Source of the DNA: Phycisphaeraceae bacterium
GTDB lineage: Bacteria; Planctomycetota; Phycisphaerae; Phycisphaerales; UBA1924
Direction: 5' to 3'
Assembly (NCBI GenBank): GCA_020639235.1
Contig: JACKHC010000001.1
Coordinates: 806,001 to 870,000 of the forward strand
Length of the DNA: 64,000 nt
The first letter of the stretch is position 1, and each line of letters begins with the position of its first letter. A model generated the notes under the pieces. That model was not told the origin of the DNA. It did no database searches and was given only the letters and a program-made list of their open reading frames with translations. The translations under genes and the position numbers were made by a program. Positions 1 to 9,749 of this stretch are shown here, in pieces.

Positions 1-1
1 C

Positions 2-58
2 GACCGCCGGGACCCGCTCCAGGCGTCGCTCAACGGCACCGGCCTGGCGCTCTTCTAG
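2..58 (+). CDS. C-terminal end of an unidentified protein (partial)
   Basis: The reading frame starting at base 2 is open from the window edge to a TAG at 56-58 and would encode the last 18 residues of a protein, ending ASLNGTGLALF. It is too short to identify. The only support is an open frame with GC-rich third positions, so this may also be chance. Confidence 0.3.
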   Translation, partial: DRRDPLQASLNGTGLALF

Positions 59-246
59 GAACGCCCGGTCCCTGACGGGAGCACTGCGCGCCCGTTGCGT
101 CGTGCCCGCTATCGGCGGGCGGGTTCTCACCATTCGTTCCAAGTTCATCCAAGCCCCTGATCCGATGAGCGCGACTTTCGCGCGTCCACCGGCGCCGGGG
201 AGTCATGTAATCACCGGCGCGATCGTTGCGCCAGGAGCGTTTTGAT

Positions 247-708
247 ATGTCCGGATTGAGTCCAGTACTGTCGTCGCCGCACGAGAGCAAGGCCCTGAAC
301 CTCGGCGAGTCGACACTCATTCGCCGAGTCCGCAGCGACGAAACCAACGGGGCGTTCTCCGTTGTTGAGTTCGTCTCCGATCCCGGCAAGGGCGTCGGTG
401 CCCATGTGCATTCCAAGGAAGACGAAATCGTCTACCTGCTCGAGGGAACCATCGAGGTCACCCTCGCCGACAGCACCCTCACTGTTGAGGCCGGTTCGTG
501 CGCTTTACTGCCCAGGGGCATCCCGCACGGCTATGTGAACGTCGGGAAGAAGCCGTCGCGCCTGCTCGCTGTGCTCTTGCCCGGCGCGTTGGACAACTTC
601 TTCGCCGAGATCGATCTGGAACTGGCGCGGGACCGAGATCACGAAGGCGCGATCACCGCGCTCTGCAAGCGGTTCGGGCTGTCGTTTCTCGAGAACGCAT
701 CGAAGTAA
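247..708 (+). CDS. Small single-domain cupin protein
   Basis: This 153-residue protein has a conserved cupin barrel. Motif 1 is the HVHSKEDEIVYLLEG stretch (about residues 52-66) and motif 2 the later LPRGIPHGYVNVG stretch (about 91-103), supplying the His/Glu metal-ligand pattern. The ATG at 247 was chosen over the upstream TTG at 226 because AGGAG lies about 10 bases before it. It has no signal peptide, so it should be cytoplasmic. Cupins of this size can be enzymes or ligand sensors and no substrate can be assigned. It is followed 48 bases later by a secreted YHS protein on the same strand, possibly co-transcribed. It lies in the chromosome flank, outside the island. Confidence 0.8.
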   Translation: MSGLSPVLSSPHESKALNLGESTLIRRVRSDETNGAFSVVEFVSDPGKGVGAHVHSKEDEIVYLLEGTIEVTLADSTLTVEAGSCALLPRGIPHGYVNVGKKPSRLLAVLLPGALDNFFAEIDLELARDRDHEGAITALCKRFGLSFLENASK

Positions 709-756
709 TCCGTTCATCCATTCCGAACAAATACCCATTCCTCGAAAGGAAAGACC

Positions 757-1680
757 ATGTATCTGCACATCGCGCAAATCGCGACCGTTTCGCTTCTTTG
801 CACCGTGGCTGCCGCCGACACCGGACCCGCTGCCTCATCAACTGCGCACAACTGCCCCGCCGGCTGCTCGATCGAGTCGCACGGTCACGAGACCCGGTCG
901 CAGCGCCACACGATTGCCGTCGGTTTGTCCGGCTACAGCCCCGTTTCCTACATCGAGTCCAACCGCGCCGAGCCCGGCTCGCCCGCGATCGCCTCTGAGT
1001 ATCAGGGCGTCACCTACTTCTTCACGAACGAACGGCAGCGCGACACATTCGACGGGGACCCGGGCCGCTACCTCCCCGCATACGGCGGCTATTGCGCCTT
1101 CGGCTGCTCGGTCGACGCCAGGTTCATCCCCGATCCGACCTCATTCAAGGTCATCAACGGTCGGACGCACCTGTTCCTGAGAAGCGCGGATGTGGATGCT
1201 CGCAAGCTCTGGAATGACGCTCCGCAGAGCGAAGTCGTCGCCAAAGCCGACGCGTTCTGGAACAGGCAGAATGCGAGCAAGGCGTACCTCGGCGGACGCA
1301 ATGTCCCCGCGTCGGGCATCGCGCTCGAGGGTTACAGCCCCGTCTCATACTTCACGGAAGGTCGTGCCGAGAAGGGCGATCCGAAGTACGCCGTGGACTA
1401 CAACGGTGTTACGTACCATCTCACCTCGGCCCGCCAGGTCGAGCAGTTCAAGAAGGAGCCGTCCCGCTACGAGCCGCAGTGCGGCGGTTGGTGCGCCTTC
1501 GGGATGAGCGTCGAGGACAAGTTCCCCGTTGATCCGACGAAGTTCAAGATCATCGACGACCGTCTCTATCTCTTCCTCAACAATGAACAGGTCGACGCCG
1601 CCCAAATGTGGGAGCGGGGCGACTCCGGCTCGCTTATCCGCAAAGCGGACGCGCATTGGAAGAAGGTCCGGGGGGACTGA
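757..1680 (+). CDS. Secreted protein with two YHS domains
   Basis: This 307-residue protein begins with a hydrophobic signal segment (about residues 5-20) ending AAA-D and then carries two homologous YHS-type units (about residues 50-165 and 185-295). Each reads GYSPVSY, then GVTY, a short helix with a Phe, P.RY and finally GG.CAFG.S. YHS domains are small metal-binding modules; secreted ones are often found with copper or heme handling, but no partner is visible here. A good ribosome site (AAGGAAAG) precedes the ATG. The internal duplication is clear because both repeats keep the CAFG Cys and the following D-P-T-xFK segment. It probably acts outside the cytoplasmic membrane. Confidence 0.8.
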   Translation: MYLHIAQIATVSLLCTVAAADTGPAASSTAHNCPAGCSIESHGHETRSQRHTIAVGLSGYSPVSYIESNRAEPGSPAIASEYQGVTYFFTNERQRDTFDGDPGRYLPAYGGYCAFGCSVDARFIPDPTSFKVINGRTHLFLRSADVDARKLWNDAPQSEVVAKADAFWNRQNASKAYLGGRNVPASGIALEGYSPVSYFTEGRAEKGDPKYAVDYNGVTYHLTSARQVEQFKKEPSRYEPQCGGWCAFGMSVEDKFPVDPTKFKIIDDRLYLFLNNEQVDAAQMWERGDSGSLIRKADAHWKKVRGD

Positions 1681-1752
1681 ACCCGATGCGATCGAATGAT
1701 CCCAGTTCGGGCGGTGCGGCGTCACAGCGCCGCGCCGCTCTTGAATACAAAG

Positions 1753-2427
1753 TTAGTTGCATCCCCAGTTCGACAGCACCACATTCAGGTCGTCGACATC
1801 AATGAAGCCGTCATCGTTGGCCAGGTCGAGCGGCGAGCCCATCCCGACACTGGTGCCCCAGGCGCTGAGGATCGCGTTGAGGTCGTCGACATCCACGACT
1901 CCGTCCGGTGTGCCGCCGGGCCCGGTCACATCGCCGGGGCAGCTCGGCGGCGGAGGGACGATCGCGCGGGCGTAGGCGAACCCGCCGCCGTTTCCGGCGC
2001 CGATGGTCCATTGCGTGAATCGGATGTCCACATAAGCGTCCTCGGCGACGAGGTACATCACGCCGTCCATGCCGACCGTGCTGGGCGGGCTGTTGCCGTG
2101 GGCGAGCTGCCACGGTTCGAACTGCAAGGGAGTGATGATGCCGTCGATGACATCCTGGACCGTTCCGCCGAAGTACCAAAGGGTGCCGTCGGGCGAGGTG
2201 CCCTGATAGCCGGGCTCGGTGATCGCGTTGTAGATGCCCTGATTGCCGCCGCGCATGATCGCGACACCCGGCGTGATCGAGTCCCAGTTGGCCGGGTTAT
2301 TTGGGTCGGCGAAGTTGGGTTTGACGAAGAGGATGGTCCCGCCGGATGCCTGATAGAAGTCGGTCCCCAGTACATCGGAGCCGAACGCAGCGACCGCGAG
2401 CAAGCCAACAACACATCGCTTCAACAT
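1753..2427 (-). CDS. Secreted protein with C-terminal dockerin-like repeats
   Basis: The 224-residue product starts with a signal peptide (MLKRCVVGLLAVAAFGSDVLG) and ends with two calcium-loop repeats, GVVDVDDLNAILSAWG and GFIDVDDLNVVLSNWG. These are the dockerin-like tails common on exported proteins of Phycisphaerae. The middle of the protein matches no family I recognise. The start at 2427 rather than the upstream in-frame ATG at 2487 is supported by GGGAGAG just upstream and by the signal peptide. It is the last chromosomal gene before the left boundary repeat of the island, so it was probably the original neighbour of tRNA-Lys. Confidence 0.75.
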   Translation of the reverse strand: MLKRCVVGLLAVAAFGSDVLGTDFYQASGGTILFVKPNFADPNNPANWDSITPGVAIMRGGNQGIYNAITEPGYQGTSPDGTLWYFGGTVQDVIDGIITPLQFEPWQLAHGNSPPSTVGMDGVMYLVAEDAYVDIRFTQWTIGAGNGGGFAYARAIVPPPPSCPGDVTGPGGTPDGVVDVDDLNAILSAWGTSVGMGSPLDLANDDGFIDVDDLNVVLSNWGCN

Positions 2428-2822
2428 TTCGAGTCTCTCCCTCACTGGGGTGTCCGCCCGCTCAAAGGGTATCTGATCGGCGGTCAAAGGGAAGCGCAGA
2501 CCCTCGAATCGGGCTAAATGCGGTCCCGGGCCCCTTCACCCGCCGCCGCGACTCAGAAGTGCCCCCCGAAGGACTCGAACCTTCGACCCGCTGATTCGGC
2601 GTCACCTGTCGTAGGGCACAAGTCTCGGTATAGGTCGACCTTACGGCGGTGAATCTTCGGGCGGACGCGCCAAGGGCAGCGCGCCTCCGCCGGGCCAACT
2701 GGAGGACCCCCGACTAGCTGGCGTAGTCGGTGCGAGAGATGTACTCCCCGAAGGGGAGCGGGCGAGGTTTGCCGCCACTGTCCCATCGGTACAGGAGGCG
2801 GATGATCAGTCATAAGAGTCGT
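2428..2822. other. Intergenic left boundary of the island
   Basis: This 395-base gap holds repeat A (2557-2596), a copy of the tRNA-Lys 3' end. Bases to its left belong to the chromosome and bases to its right to element 1. I see no convincing gene or hairpin terminator in the rest. The sequence right of the repeat does not continue into a tRNA, so this copy is only an attachment-site remnant. Confidence 0.6.
2557..2596 (-). repeat. Attachment repeat A (distal att of element 1)
   Basis: The 37 bases 2560-2596 are identical to the 3' end of tRNA-Lys(CTT) at 58539-58575. With three more flanking bases (2557-2559) the match to repeat B at 9420-9459 is 40 bases. It covers the T arm and acceptor 3' strand of the tRNA. 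Direct repeats of a tRNA 3' end are the usual scars of tyrosine-recombinase integration. This copy marks the outer left edge of the composite island. Confidence 0.85.
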
Positions 2823-5800
2823 TTAGCCCCGGATCTGTGCCAGGATCGAGGGGTCCTTGATCTCCCGGTCCCGCGCCAGGAGCAGCGCCTTGGCGATCAC
2901 CTCGGCCGTTTTCGGGTCATCATCCGCGAACGGCAGGAACAGTCGTCCCCGGTACTGGCTGTGAATCGCCACGATCACGAGCGACCGTGCGGGCTGCACC
3001 GTGGTGTTTGCGCTGCCAAGGTGAACCGTGTATGACCCCCGCTGCCCCTCGATCCTGACGAAGTGACCATCCACACGCACATTACTCAACCCGAGCAGCG
3101 CGCAGGTCTCACGCAGCAAGGTTGACCGCATCTCGATCGTCGAAGCCGAGGCCTCAGGATCAACTCCGCCCGCGTGCGCAACACTCACCACCAGATCAAG
3201 ATCGCGCATCGCCTCACTGAATAGCCGCGGGCAAAGATCCGAGATGCTCACGCCCTTGTATTCGGAACGTTTGTGGAAACTGATCGTCTCGATCGTCGCG
3301 CCATCCACATCCGCCGGCGTGTAGAAGTGCTCCTGCAGATCTACGCCCGCGATCAAACCCTGGTCATGAAAGACCTTCCGAATACCTTCTTCGGGCGAGA
3401 AGATCCACTGCCGCTGCTTGAACAGCGCCAGCGCCTGACGCGGTTGAATCTGATGCCCCGCGTAGCGCCTGGTTGCGCTGACGCCGTCGAGCTCGGCCTC
3501 TGTCCGTGGGTACACCTCTCGGAACACTTGCTTGAACGGTTGCACCCGCTCGCTCGTAAAGCAATCACGCTGCCAATCGCTCCAGTCGCCCCGCTCGAGC
3601 AGATCGATCGGGTGCGCCAGGCGCACCGTGTCCTGAGCGCCGATCGGCTCAACCGCGCCGGAGTGAGATCGCAGCGCCACGCCGCCCTCGATCGGGTACC
3701 CCGCGAGTGCGCCCGATCCCAGAAATATCAGCCGCTCCAGCATCGGGCGCAGCATCGGATGCTCACAGAGTTCACGCAGCTCACCCTTTGTGAACTCGTC
3801 ACCCCGGCACATCGAGTCCTCGAGCGACAGCCGCATCCGCGAACGCTGGCGACGCAGATCCGTGACGCGTGATCGCAACTCGGCGAACGGTGCGTGTTTG
3901 CGGAGCTTCGCGGGGATCGCCTTGAGCGGCTTCCCATTCTTTTGGACCGACAGCACGGGTTCGCCGTCCTCATCAATCGAAAGCGATACCGTTGTCTCCT
4001 GTTCGCTTACCGAAACAGAGCCCTGCGCCAGGTCCGCGACCGCTTCCGTCTCCATCGACCATTCGAGCCGGCGCGTATCCCGATACCCCGCCGTGCGCGC
4101 CAGGTTCTCCAGACCGATCACGACCGCGCGTCCCTCGCTGGTCTGGCGCATACTCCCGAACTTCCGGCTCTCACGCTTGAACTCCTGCAGCCGCGTATAC
4201 CGGCGCAGCGCTTCGCGCCTCGATGCCTGATCCTCCTTCGCCAGAGGCACCAACCCGAGCGCGCGCACCGAGTCCTGATGCCGCTTCTCGTCGATCCGCC
4301 GGAGCAACTCCTTCTCCGACACATCCCCACGAATCGCCGAAGCGAACAACTCCGCGCGTTTGTGCGCGCCGCTTGTCGAGGCGTATTTGCACAGCGGGCG
4401 GAGGGATGCCCACCCCTTTTCTCCGATCGCGTCCATGGCGCGCCGGAACCACGCCACATCCACGGCGCCATCTTCCAGGTCGTTCAGTTCGATCTCGGTC
4501 CGTTCGTTGATCCGAGACTCCCAGATCGCCCGGATATCCTCCCGTTGCCACAGATCACGCGATTTCGTGTGCGCATGGATCCACCAGACCGCATCTTCCA
4601 ATCCCGCCATTCCCGTCGCGTGCTCGACATACCCCGCCCACTGCGGTGCGTACATCGCCAGTTCGAGCAGGCGCTTCAACGGAATCTTCAGGTCTTTGAC
4701 ACGCCGGGCGAACTCTGCCGGCGTGTCCTCCTCGATCGGCGCGGACACCTCGGTGAGTCGGCTGAATGACTCGCCCCGCGTCGCATGCGCCCACGAGTTC
4801 CGAACGAACCGATCCTTGCCCAGCGCGTGCAGCACCCGCACGATCACATCCACGCCCCCGGTGAAGCGCAGCTGCATCGCCAGCCAAGTGGACTGCAAGC
4901 CCACCTCACCCCGCGTCAGTTCGGCATCGATCAGCGCTCGCCGCGTCCGCTCCACCGCGTCCAGCAACGCCGGACGGTCCTTGGTCAGCGCGTGCGGCCG
5001 CCGACGGCTGAGTTTCTGCAGGTACCCGGTAGAACGGTTGAATCTACCATTGACCTCGATCACCGCCAGCATCAGCAGGATCAGGTCGTATTCGTTCACA
5101 TAGCCCGCATCGAAGGCCGCGCCGAAGTCTTCGAGCTTCGGCGCGGTTGTCACTTCAGCGATCGTTCGCAACGCGTGCAGTTGCATCGCGGCAAGCCGGG
5201 CGCGGTCTTCGTCCGTGAACCACATCGGACAAAGCGACCTCATTCGCTCGCACACCGACAACCGGTGCGACACCAGCGACTCCCATTTGATGTTGGGTTT
5301 CTTCTCGCTCTTGTCGTGCACGAACAACCGCTCTTCGCTTTCGTACGCTCCGCCCGCGATGGCGTCGGCGGCGTTCTGCACAAAGAACGCGCCCGTCCCC
5401 TCAGGAGCCGTCAGCGCCGCCAGCCACGCAATCACCTTCTGTAGCACCAAGTTGATCGTGTAAGCCCGATCCCCGCGATACGCCTCGGGCAGCATCTTCT
5501 TGTGAACATGCTCTGACCGTGTGATCCACGCGTACGCGCGTGCAAGTTCCAAACCGTCCTTGTCTCGATACGCATCCGATCGCTCGCCGAGCCATGCCGT
5601 CCAGACATTCATGAGTGGCAGCAGCCGCCCCGCCGACTCCACGACCGACTCCCGGCTCTCAAGACTCTCCGACGGCCTTTCGAAACGCCAACCCATCTGC
5701 CCGAAGAGGCATCGCTCGGTGCCGCCGCCGTCCAAGTCCGGCTGGACGCTCTCGACCTCGGTCTCCGAGTGCTGGAGCACCATTTCCGCCAACTCGATCA

Positions 5801-7781
5801 TGCACCGACGGGCGGCATCGGTCTCCAGCCGTGTGCCGCGATCCTTGCACACGATCGGTTCGCTCAGCGACTCGTCCGGGAGCAGCCCGAGGTAGGGATC
5901 CTGCTCCACAGGATCGGACGCGGGGCGCACGATACGCTCGTACATCTCCGACAACTCCGGATCGTTGAGTTGTTCCTCGTGCGACTCGATCAACGCCCGG
6001 ACCCGGTCCATGCTCCGCTCCGCGTCTGTCAGGATCTTGGCGATCTCGAGCCCCGCGGATCGTTTCTTCTTGTGGTTTGTCGTTACCAGCGACTCGATAC
6101 ACGCCAGCGCATCGTCGTCCGCGAGTTGCGCGAGCCGCCCGATCGCACAGGCGCGAAAACTCGCCGATACCCGGTGCAACTGCGCAACGTAGTGCTCGGC
6201 CTCGTACGGCTCGACCGGCGAACCGTCGAGCGCCAAAAACGCTGTCTCGTGCACCGTTTGCGCGGAGCTCCCTGTCAATCGCACGATCGCTTCGCGGGCC
6301 GCTCGGTTCAACGGACGCCGCTCACGCGCTACGAACTTGTTGCTTCCCGGCAGGCGAGCCTGCCCGATACCCGCCAACTCGCAGATCGCCATCGCGCATT
6401 GGAACGGGTCCATCTTCTCCAGATCGGCCAGCATCGTCTCCGGGGACCCGACAGCCAACGTCGCCAGCACCTGGGAGATAACCTGCTTGTCCTTCTTGTG
6501 CCGATTCCACGGCCACACGACCGCCTCGGTGTGCGTCGACTTGCTCGTGATGGTCCCGAGTTCGCGCGCCACAACGGCATAGAGTTCTTCGTCCGGCTCC
6601 AGTGTCGAGGCGCAGAACAAGTAGTCGATCATCAGCCATCGGATCGCCTCGTCACACTCAGCGCCGCTCCGTAGCCGATCGCATACCGTCCGCAGCGAGT
6701 CGCCGGGGATCTCCAGCAGGATCACGATCTTGTGCGCGATGTAGCGCCGATCCCGGTCCGCGTCATTCAGATGGCGCACCGCAAACTCGAGAGCGCGCGA
6801 CGCGTCGGAGTACCCCTCCGTCCATAGCGCGAAGTACATCGCCTCCGCATCCCCCTCCGCGATCGCTCGTGCGCGCTCTTCGTCATCATCGAGGAATACG
6901 CGCACACGCTTGAGCGCATCGTTGACAACTCTCGTGCTCCCCCCAGCCCATTGCATGCCGAACCACACATCGAACGCACGCACGACCGCGCTGAACCGTG
7001 CCAGATCGTGCTCGATCACCCACCCGAGCATGGACCGGAAGCCGCCCGGACTCGCCTCATCGACCGACTCAAGAATCGCCTGGCGCAGGCCCTCTTGTCG
7101 CTGCGCCGCCAGCAGCAGGCCGCCGATCGTCTCCCAGTCCGACCGCCGCTCCGAGTTGAGCAACGCGGTCACCACATGCCGACCGAACTGTGCGATCTCA
7201 TCCTCGCCGTTGATGGACCGTTTCAGGACCTCGCGGACACGCTCGCCGTCTCGTCCACCCTCGTTCATCGCCGCAGCAAGAATCCACCCCTTGATGCGCC
7301 AATCCGTCCAATACGCTCCAAGGTGCGGCGAGTACTGCGCCAGCCACGCCGCGTCTTCGTCGATCCCGTACAGCGTGTCGATCACATCTCCGAAAAACCG
7401 CGCCCGAGTCAGCCGCGCAATCTTCTCGGCGCGCGGCGCGCGGAACGGCCGCCGCGAGTACGAATGCTGATATACCATCCCCGCCCGATCCCGCCAGGCC
7501 CGTTCGAGATGCGTCGACAGCTTTGGGAACAGCGCGTTCCACACCAAAGCACGATCGTCATCGCTCAAGCCGTCGAAGAACTTCGCGATCAACGCGTCGC
7601 GATCCTCCGCCTTCTCCGCCTCAAAGGTCCAGGACCTCTCCTTGTCGGGCCTGCGGATGATCTGGGTAATGAGATCACCGACCCCGCGCAGATTCCGGGG
7701 CAACTTCTTGACCCGTTTCGCGGTTCGTTTCTCGTCTCGCAGTTCAGTGATGTTCGCGCGGATCGACTCGTTGGACTCCAT
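2823..7781 (-). CDS. DUF4132-family giant protein
   Basis: This 1652-residue cytoplasmic protein has no signal or membrane segment. The C-terminal 300 residues carry the pattern typical of DUF4132/MolR-YehI-like proteins: a long helical region, then VSVAHAGGVDPEASAS, a Leu-rich strand, and GSYTVHLGSAN near residue 1600. The N-terminal two thirds looks like an alpha-helical repeat scaffold. The molecular function of this family is not settled. The ATG at 7781 is preceded by GGAGG at good spacing, and the upstream partner gene ends 18 bases before it, so the two form an operon. It is the main cargo of element 1 (2557-9468). Confidence 0.75.
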   Translation of the reverse strand: MESNESIRANITELRDEKRTAKRVKKLPRNLRGVGDLITQIIRRPDKERSWTFEAEKAEDRDALIAKFFDGLSDDDRALVWNALFPKLSTHLERAWRDRAGMVYQHSYSRRPFRAPRAEKIARLTRARFFGDVIDTLYGIDEDAAWLAQYSPHLGAYWTDWRIKGWILAAAMNEGGRDGERVREVLKRSINGEDEIAQFGRHVVTALLNSERRSDWETIGGLLLAAQRQEGLRQAILESVDEASPGGFRSMLGWVIEHDLARFSAVVRAFDVWFGMQWAGGSTRVVNDALKRVRVFLDDDEERARAIAEGDAEAMYFALWTEGYSDASRALEFAVRHLNDADRDRRYIAHKIVILLEIPGDSLRTVCDRLRSGAECDEAIRWLMIDYLFCASTLEPDEELYAVVARELGTITSKSTHTEAVVWPWNRHKKDKQVISQVLATLAVGSPETMLADLEKMDPFQCAMAICELAGIGQARLPGSNKFVARERRPLNRAAREAIVRLTGSSAQTVHETAFLALDGSPVEPYEAEHYVAQLHRVSASFRACAIGRLAQLADDDALACIESLVTTNHKKKRSAGLEIAKILTDAERSMDRVRALIESHEEQLNDPELSEMYERIVRPASDPVEQDPYLGLLPDESLSEPIVCKDRGTRLETDAARRCMIELAEMVLQHSETEVESVQPDLDGGGTERCLFGQMGWRFERPSESLESRESVVESAGRLLPLMNVWTAWLGERSDAYRDKDGLELARAYAWITRSEHVHKKMLPEAYRGDRAYTINLVLQKVIAWLAALTAPEGTGAFFVQNAADAIAGGAYESEERLFVHDKSEKKPNIKWESLVSHRLSVCERMRSLCPMWFTDEDRARLAAMQLHALRTIAEVTTAPKLEDFGAAFDAGYVNEYDLILLMLAVIEVNGRFNRSTGYLQKLSRRRPHALTKDRPALLDAVERTRRALIDAELTRGEVGLQSTWLAMQLRFTGGVDVIVRVLHALGKDRFVRNSWAHATRGESFSRLTEVSAPIEEDTPAEFARRVKDLKIPLKRLLELAMYAPQWAGYVEHATGMAGLEDAVWWIHAHTKSRDLWQREDIRAIWESRINERTEIELNDLEDGAVDVAWFRRAMDAIGEKGWASLRPLCKYASTSGAHKRAELFASAIRGDVSEKELLRRIDEKRHQDSVRALGLVPLAKEDQASRREALRRYTRLQEFKRESRKFGSMRQTSEGRAVVIGLENLARTAGYRDTRRLEWSMETEAVADLAQGSVSVSEQETTVSLSIDEDGEPVLSVQKNGKPLKAIPAKLRKHAPFAELRSRVTDLRRQRSRMRLSLEDSMCRGDEFTKGELRELCEHPMLRPMLERLIFLGSGALAGYPIEGGVALRSHSGAVEPIGAQDTVRLAHPIDLLERGDWSDWQRDCFTSERVQPFKQVFREVYPRTEAELDGVSATRRYAGHQIQPRQALALFKQRQWIFSPEEGIRKVFHDQGLIAGVDLQEHFYTPADVDGATIETISFHKRSEYKGVSISDLCPRLFSEAMRDLDLVVSVAHAGGVDPEASASTIEMRSTLLRETCALLGLSNVRVDGHFVRIEGQRGSYTVHLGSANTTVQPARSLVIVAIHSQYRGRLFLPFADDDPKTAEVIAKALLLARDREIKDPSILAQIRG

Positions 7782-7799
7782 CCGGTCCCTCCGAGCCGC

Positions 7800-8228
7800 T
7801 CAGGCACCCGCCAGGAATGTCAGACGCACGAACACCATCCGGCTTGAGGACGCCAGATAGACCTGCTCGTCGAGAGTCCTGCGTTCGACTTCGTCGATGA
7901 TGACGAGATACAGCCCGTCCTCGAACGCCTGCAGCGCGGCCGCGACCGCGGCCTCCGTATCAACATCCTGTTCGAGCGACTTGCCGGCCGGATCGACCTT
8001 GCCCTTGCGTGCGCCCTCTTCGATCTGCGCCGAACTGAGCACGCGGTCAAACCGCTGCGCATCCTGGCGATCACGGAACATCCGAACCTGCCCACGCACC
8101 ACATGCTCGATCACATCCCGGACCAGCAGACTCCCGTCATCGCGAAGGCCTTCGGGAGGCGACATATCAAAGTCCGACAGGAGCGGACGCTTTGATCCCA
8201 GAGTTCGCACGGAAATCGTCATCGTCAT
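7800..8228 (-). CDS. Small partner protein of the DUF4132 gene
   Basis: This 142-residue soluble protein begins MTMTISVRTLG and ends in a beta-rich stretch VYLASSSRMVFVRLTFLAGA. The middle is charged and helical and includes a long conserved-looking EEGARKGKVD and AALQAFEDGLYLVIID segment. From memory, small proteins of this shape sit next to DUF4132 genes in other bacteria, and the 18-base spacing to the DUF4132 start fits one transcript. I do not know its biochemical role. The start at 8228 has GAGGA about 11 bases upstream; the alternative ATG at 8222 is equally possible. Confidence 0.7.
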   Translation of the reverse strand: MTMTISVRTLGSKRPLLSDFDMSPPEGLRDDGSLLVRDVIEHVVRGQVRMFRDRQDAQRFDRVLSSAQIEEGARKGKVDPAGKSLEQDVDTEAAVAAALQAFEDGLYLVIIDEVERRTLDEQVYLASSSRMVFVRLTFLAGA

Positions 8229-8290
8229 CGGCACAGTCCTCGATCGGGCCACATCCAGAGTATCACGGGCACTCCATGATCCAAGTTCAA

Positions 8291-8778
8291 TCACACCCCA
8301 CGACAAGGTGAAAAATGGGGGTCCGCCGGCTCGCTCTCCATGGCGAGCACCCCGAACACGCGCTCGCGCGTCCGACGGATCGGTTCTCGCCGAACGAACC
8401 GCTCGAGCGCCTCGGTTACCAAGGCGAACTCCCGCAGCGCCAACGATCGCTTGTGCTTCAACCCGAGATCAGGCAGAAGCTCAAGATTCAGCGGCTCCCG
8501 ATACTCCGCCCCGTAGGTGATCCGCTGGTACTCCGGATCTCGGCACTTCTCCGCCGGCCGAAGCGGACCCCGCCCATCATCCGAGTCCACCAATCCGTCG
8601 CTTCCGCGACCGTTGAGTCATCATTCAGATCGACAAACCGATGCGCCGTCGCGATGAACATCTCGTCACACTCGTCGAGCGATTTGAGCATTGAAACAAG
8701 CCACAGTTGGTCCTTGTCCGCTTGAACCGCGCTCGCGACCGCAGCGTCCTGCTCCCGCAATTGCGCCTGCGCCTTCAC
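8291..8778 (-). pseudogene. Frameshifted remnant of an unidentified gene
   Basis: Two overlapping minus-strand frames read like one broken protein. The upstream part (8778 to about 8560) contains DQLWLVSMLKSLDECDEMF and ATAHRFVDLNDDSTVAEATDW. The downstream part (about 8570 to 8291) continues with EPLNLELLPDLGLKHKRSL and EALERFVRREPIRRTRERVFG. Both have protein-like composition but neither has a good start. A single frameshift near 8560 would join them. It lies just upstream of the DUF4132 partner and may once have belonged to the same operon. No family recognised. Confidence 0.45.
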
Positions 8779-9009
8779 CGATCACGGCATCGGCTCGCAG
8801 TCCAAACATACCCAGTCCGGTTCAAGTGAGTCCCCAAGCCGCGCCGAGGTCACCGCGTCCCGAACACACTCACAAGAAATGCCGACTCCATTTGCGGATC
8901 ATTGACGTGCCGAGTTCTCTCCTTAAAGAGCAGTTCTCGACGCTCGTCAGGAGGACTCTCGGCGGCCCCATCCGATCTGGGGGCCGCCGGGATTGAGCCA
9001 GGCCAATCT

Positions 9010-9396
9010 GCCCAGGGGCTGCCGGTGGTTGACTTCCACTCATTCCCCGACGGCTACATTACGGCGCTGGCGCGGAGCGGTGAGGGCGACGCAGACGCTT
9101 GCTCGCCACACGGACCCGAAACTGACGCTCTACACCTATTCGCACTGGGACCGGCCGAGGATCGGGCGGCGGTGGAGAATGCCTTTGGCAATCCGTCGAG
9201 CGATCAACGCGAGGCGGCGCGGGCTACGGGCACCTACGGAGCTACTGAGGACCGCCAGCTCAAACGCCAGCGCGCGCTGCGCGCCGAGGCACTTTCGGGT
9301 GCGACCGGGCGCGGCATCGCCGAGGACTCCGGCATGGGGCCCGATATGACTAACCATTTGTCGTTTGGGGCCTTGCGCGGTGAAACGCGGCCGTAG
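9010..9396 (+). pseudogene. Tyrosine recombinase fossil of element 1
   Basis: Reading across frames on the plus strand gives a recognisable recombinase C-terminus. VDFHSFPDGYITALARSG (9025-9090) is followed after a frameshift by TQTLARHTDPKLTLYTYSHW (about 9092-9150), and then by a return to the first frame to a TAG at 9394-9396. The second segment matches the box II His and active-site Tyr region of integrases. At least two frameshifts make it non-functional. It stops 26 bases before repeat B, the same position relative to the core that the intact integrase holds beside the tRNA. It is therefore probably the dead integrase of element 1. Confidence 0.75.
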
Positions 9397-9419
9397 ACCC
9401 CCGGAGTCCCCCAAAGTGA

Positions 9420-9468
9420 AAGTGCCCCCCGAAGGACTCGAACCTTCGACCCGCTGATTAAGAGTCAG
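9420..9468 (-). repeat. Attachment repeat B (junction of element 1 and element 2)
   Basis: Bases 9423-9468 (46 bases) are identical to 58539-58584, which runs from the anticodon stem to the discriminator base of tRNA-Lys(CTT). Bases 9420-9459 also match repeat A. The copy is not part of a full tRNA. A recombinase fossil abuts it on the left and paired arm-type repeats lie to its right. This is what results when a second element integrates at a tRNA already occupied by a first. Confidence 0.88.
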
Positions 9469-9749
9469 ATTTGGGAGACTCCGCGGAGGACTAAGAATGG
9501 CGAATAAACCATTGTGATTAAGGTGCTTATGATCTGGATTTGAACTGCTCGTGGACTGGAGTCTGGACTGAATCCGGACCTGATTTGCCACAAATCTGCC
9601 ACAAACACCACGACCCGTGGGGACTTGTCAATGTGCAGGCATCGGTAGCTGGAACGAGGGGCGTCAAACCCTTGATACTCAGCTCAAATCACGACAGCAT
9701 TGCCGCCGGAGGCAATACAGGAAATGGACTGGCACTCGGGCGCGTTCCT
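9469..9749. other. Arm region of element 2 next to repeat B
   Basis: This gene-free stretch contains two direct copies of TGCCACAA at 9586-9593 and 9597-9604, 11 bases apart. The same octamer pair occurs on the other side of the core at 58446-58453 and 58458-58465. Such repeats, about one helical turn apart and 70-120 bases from the core, fit the arm-binding sites of a tyrosine integrase. Nothing else is evident here. Confidence 0.65.

Noticed and set aside
8902..9396. Plus-strand frame of 164 codons taken as one gene
   Set aside because: Integrase-like sequence jumps between this frame and another, so it is a frameshifted fossil and not an intact gene.
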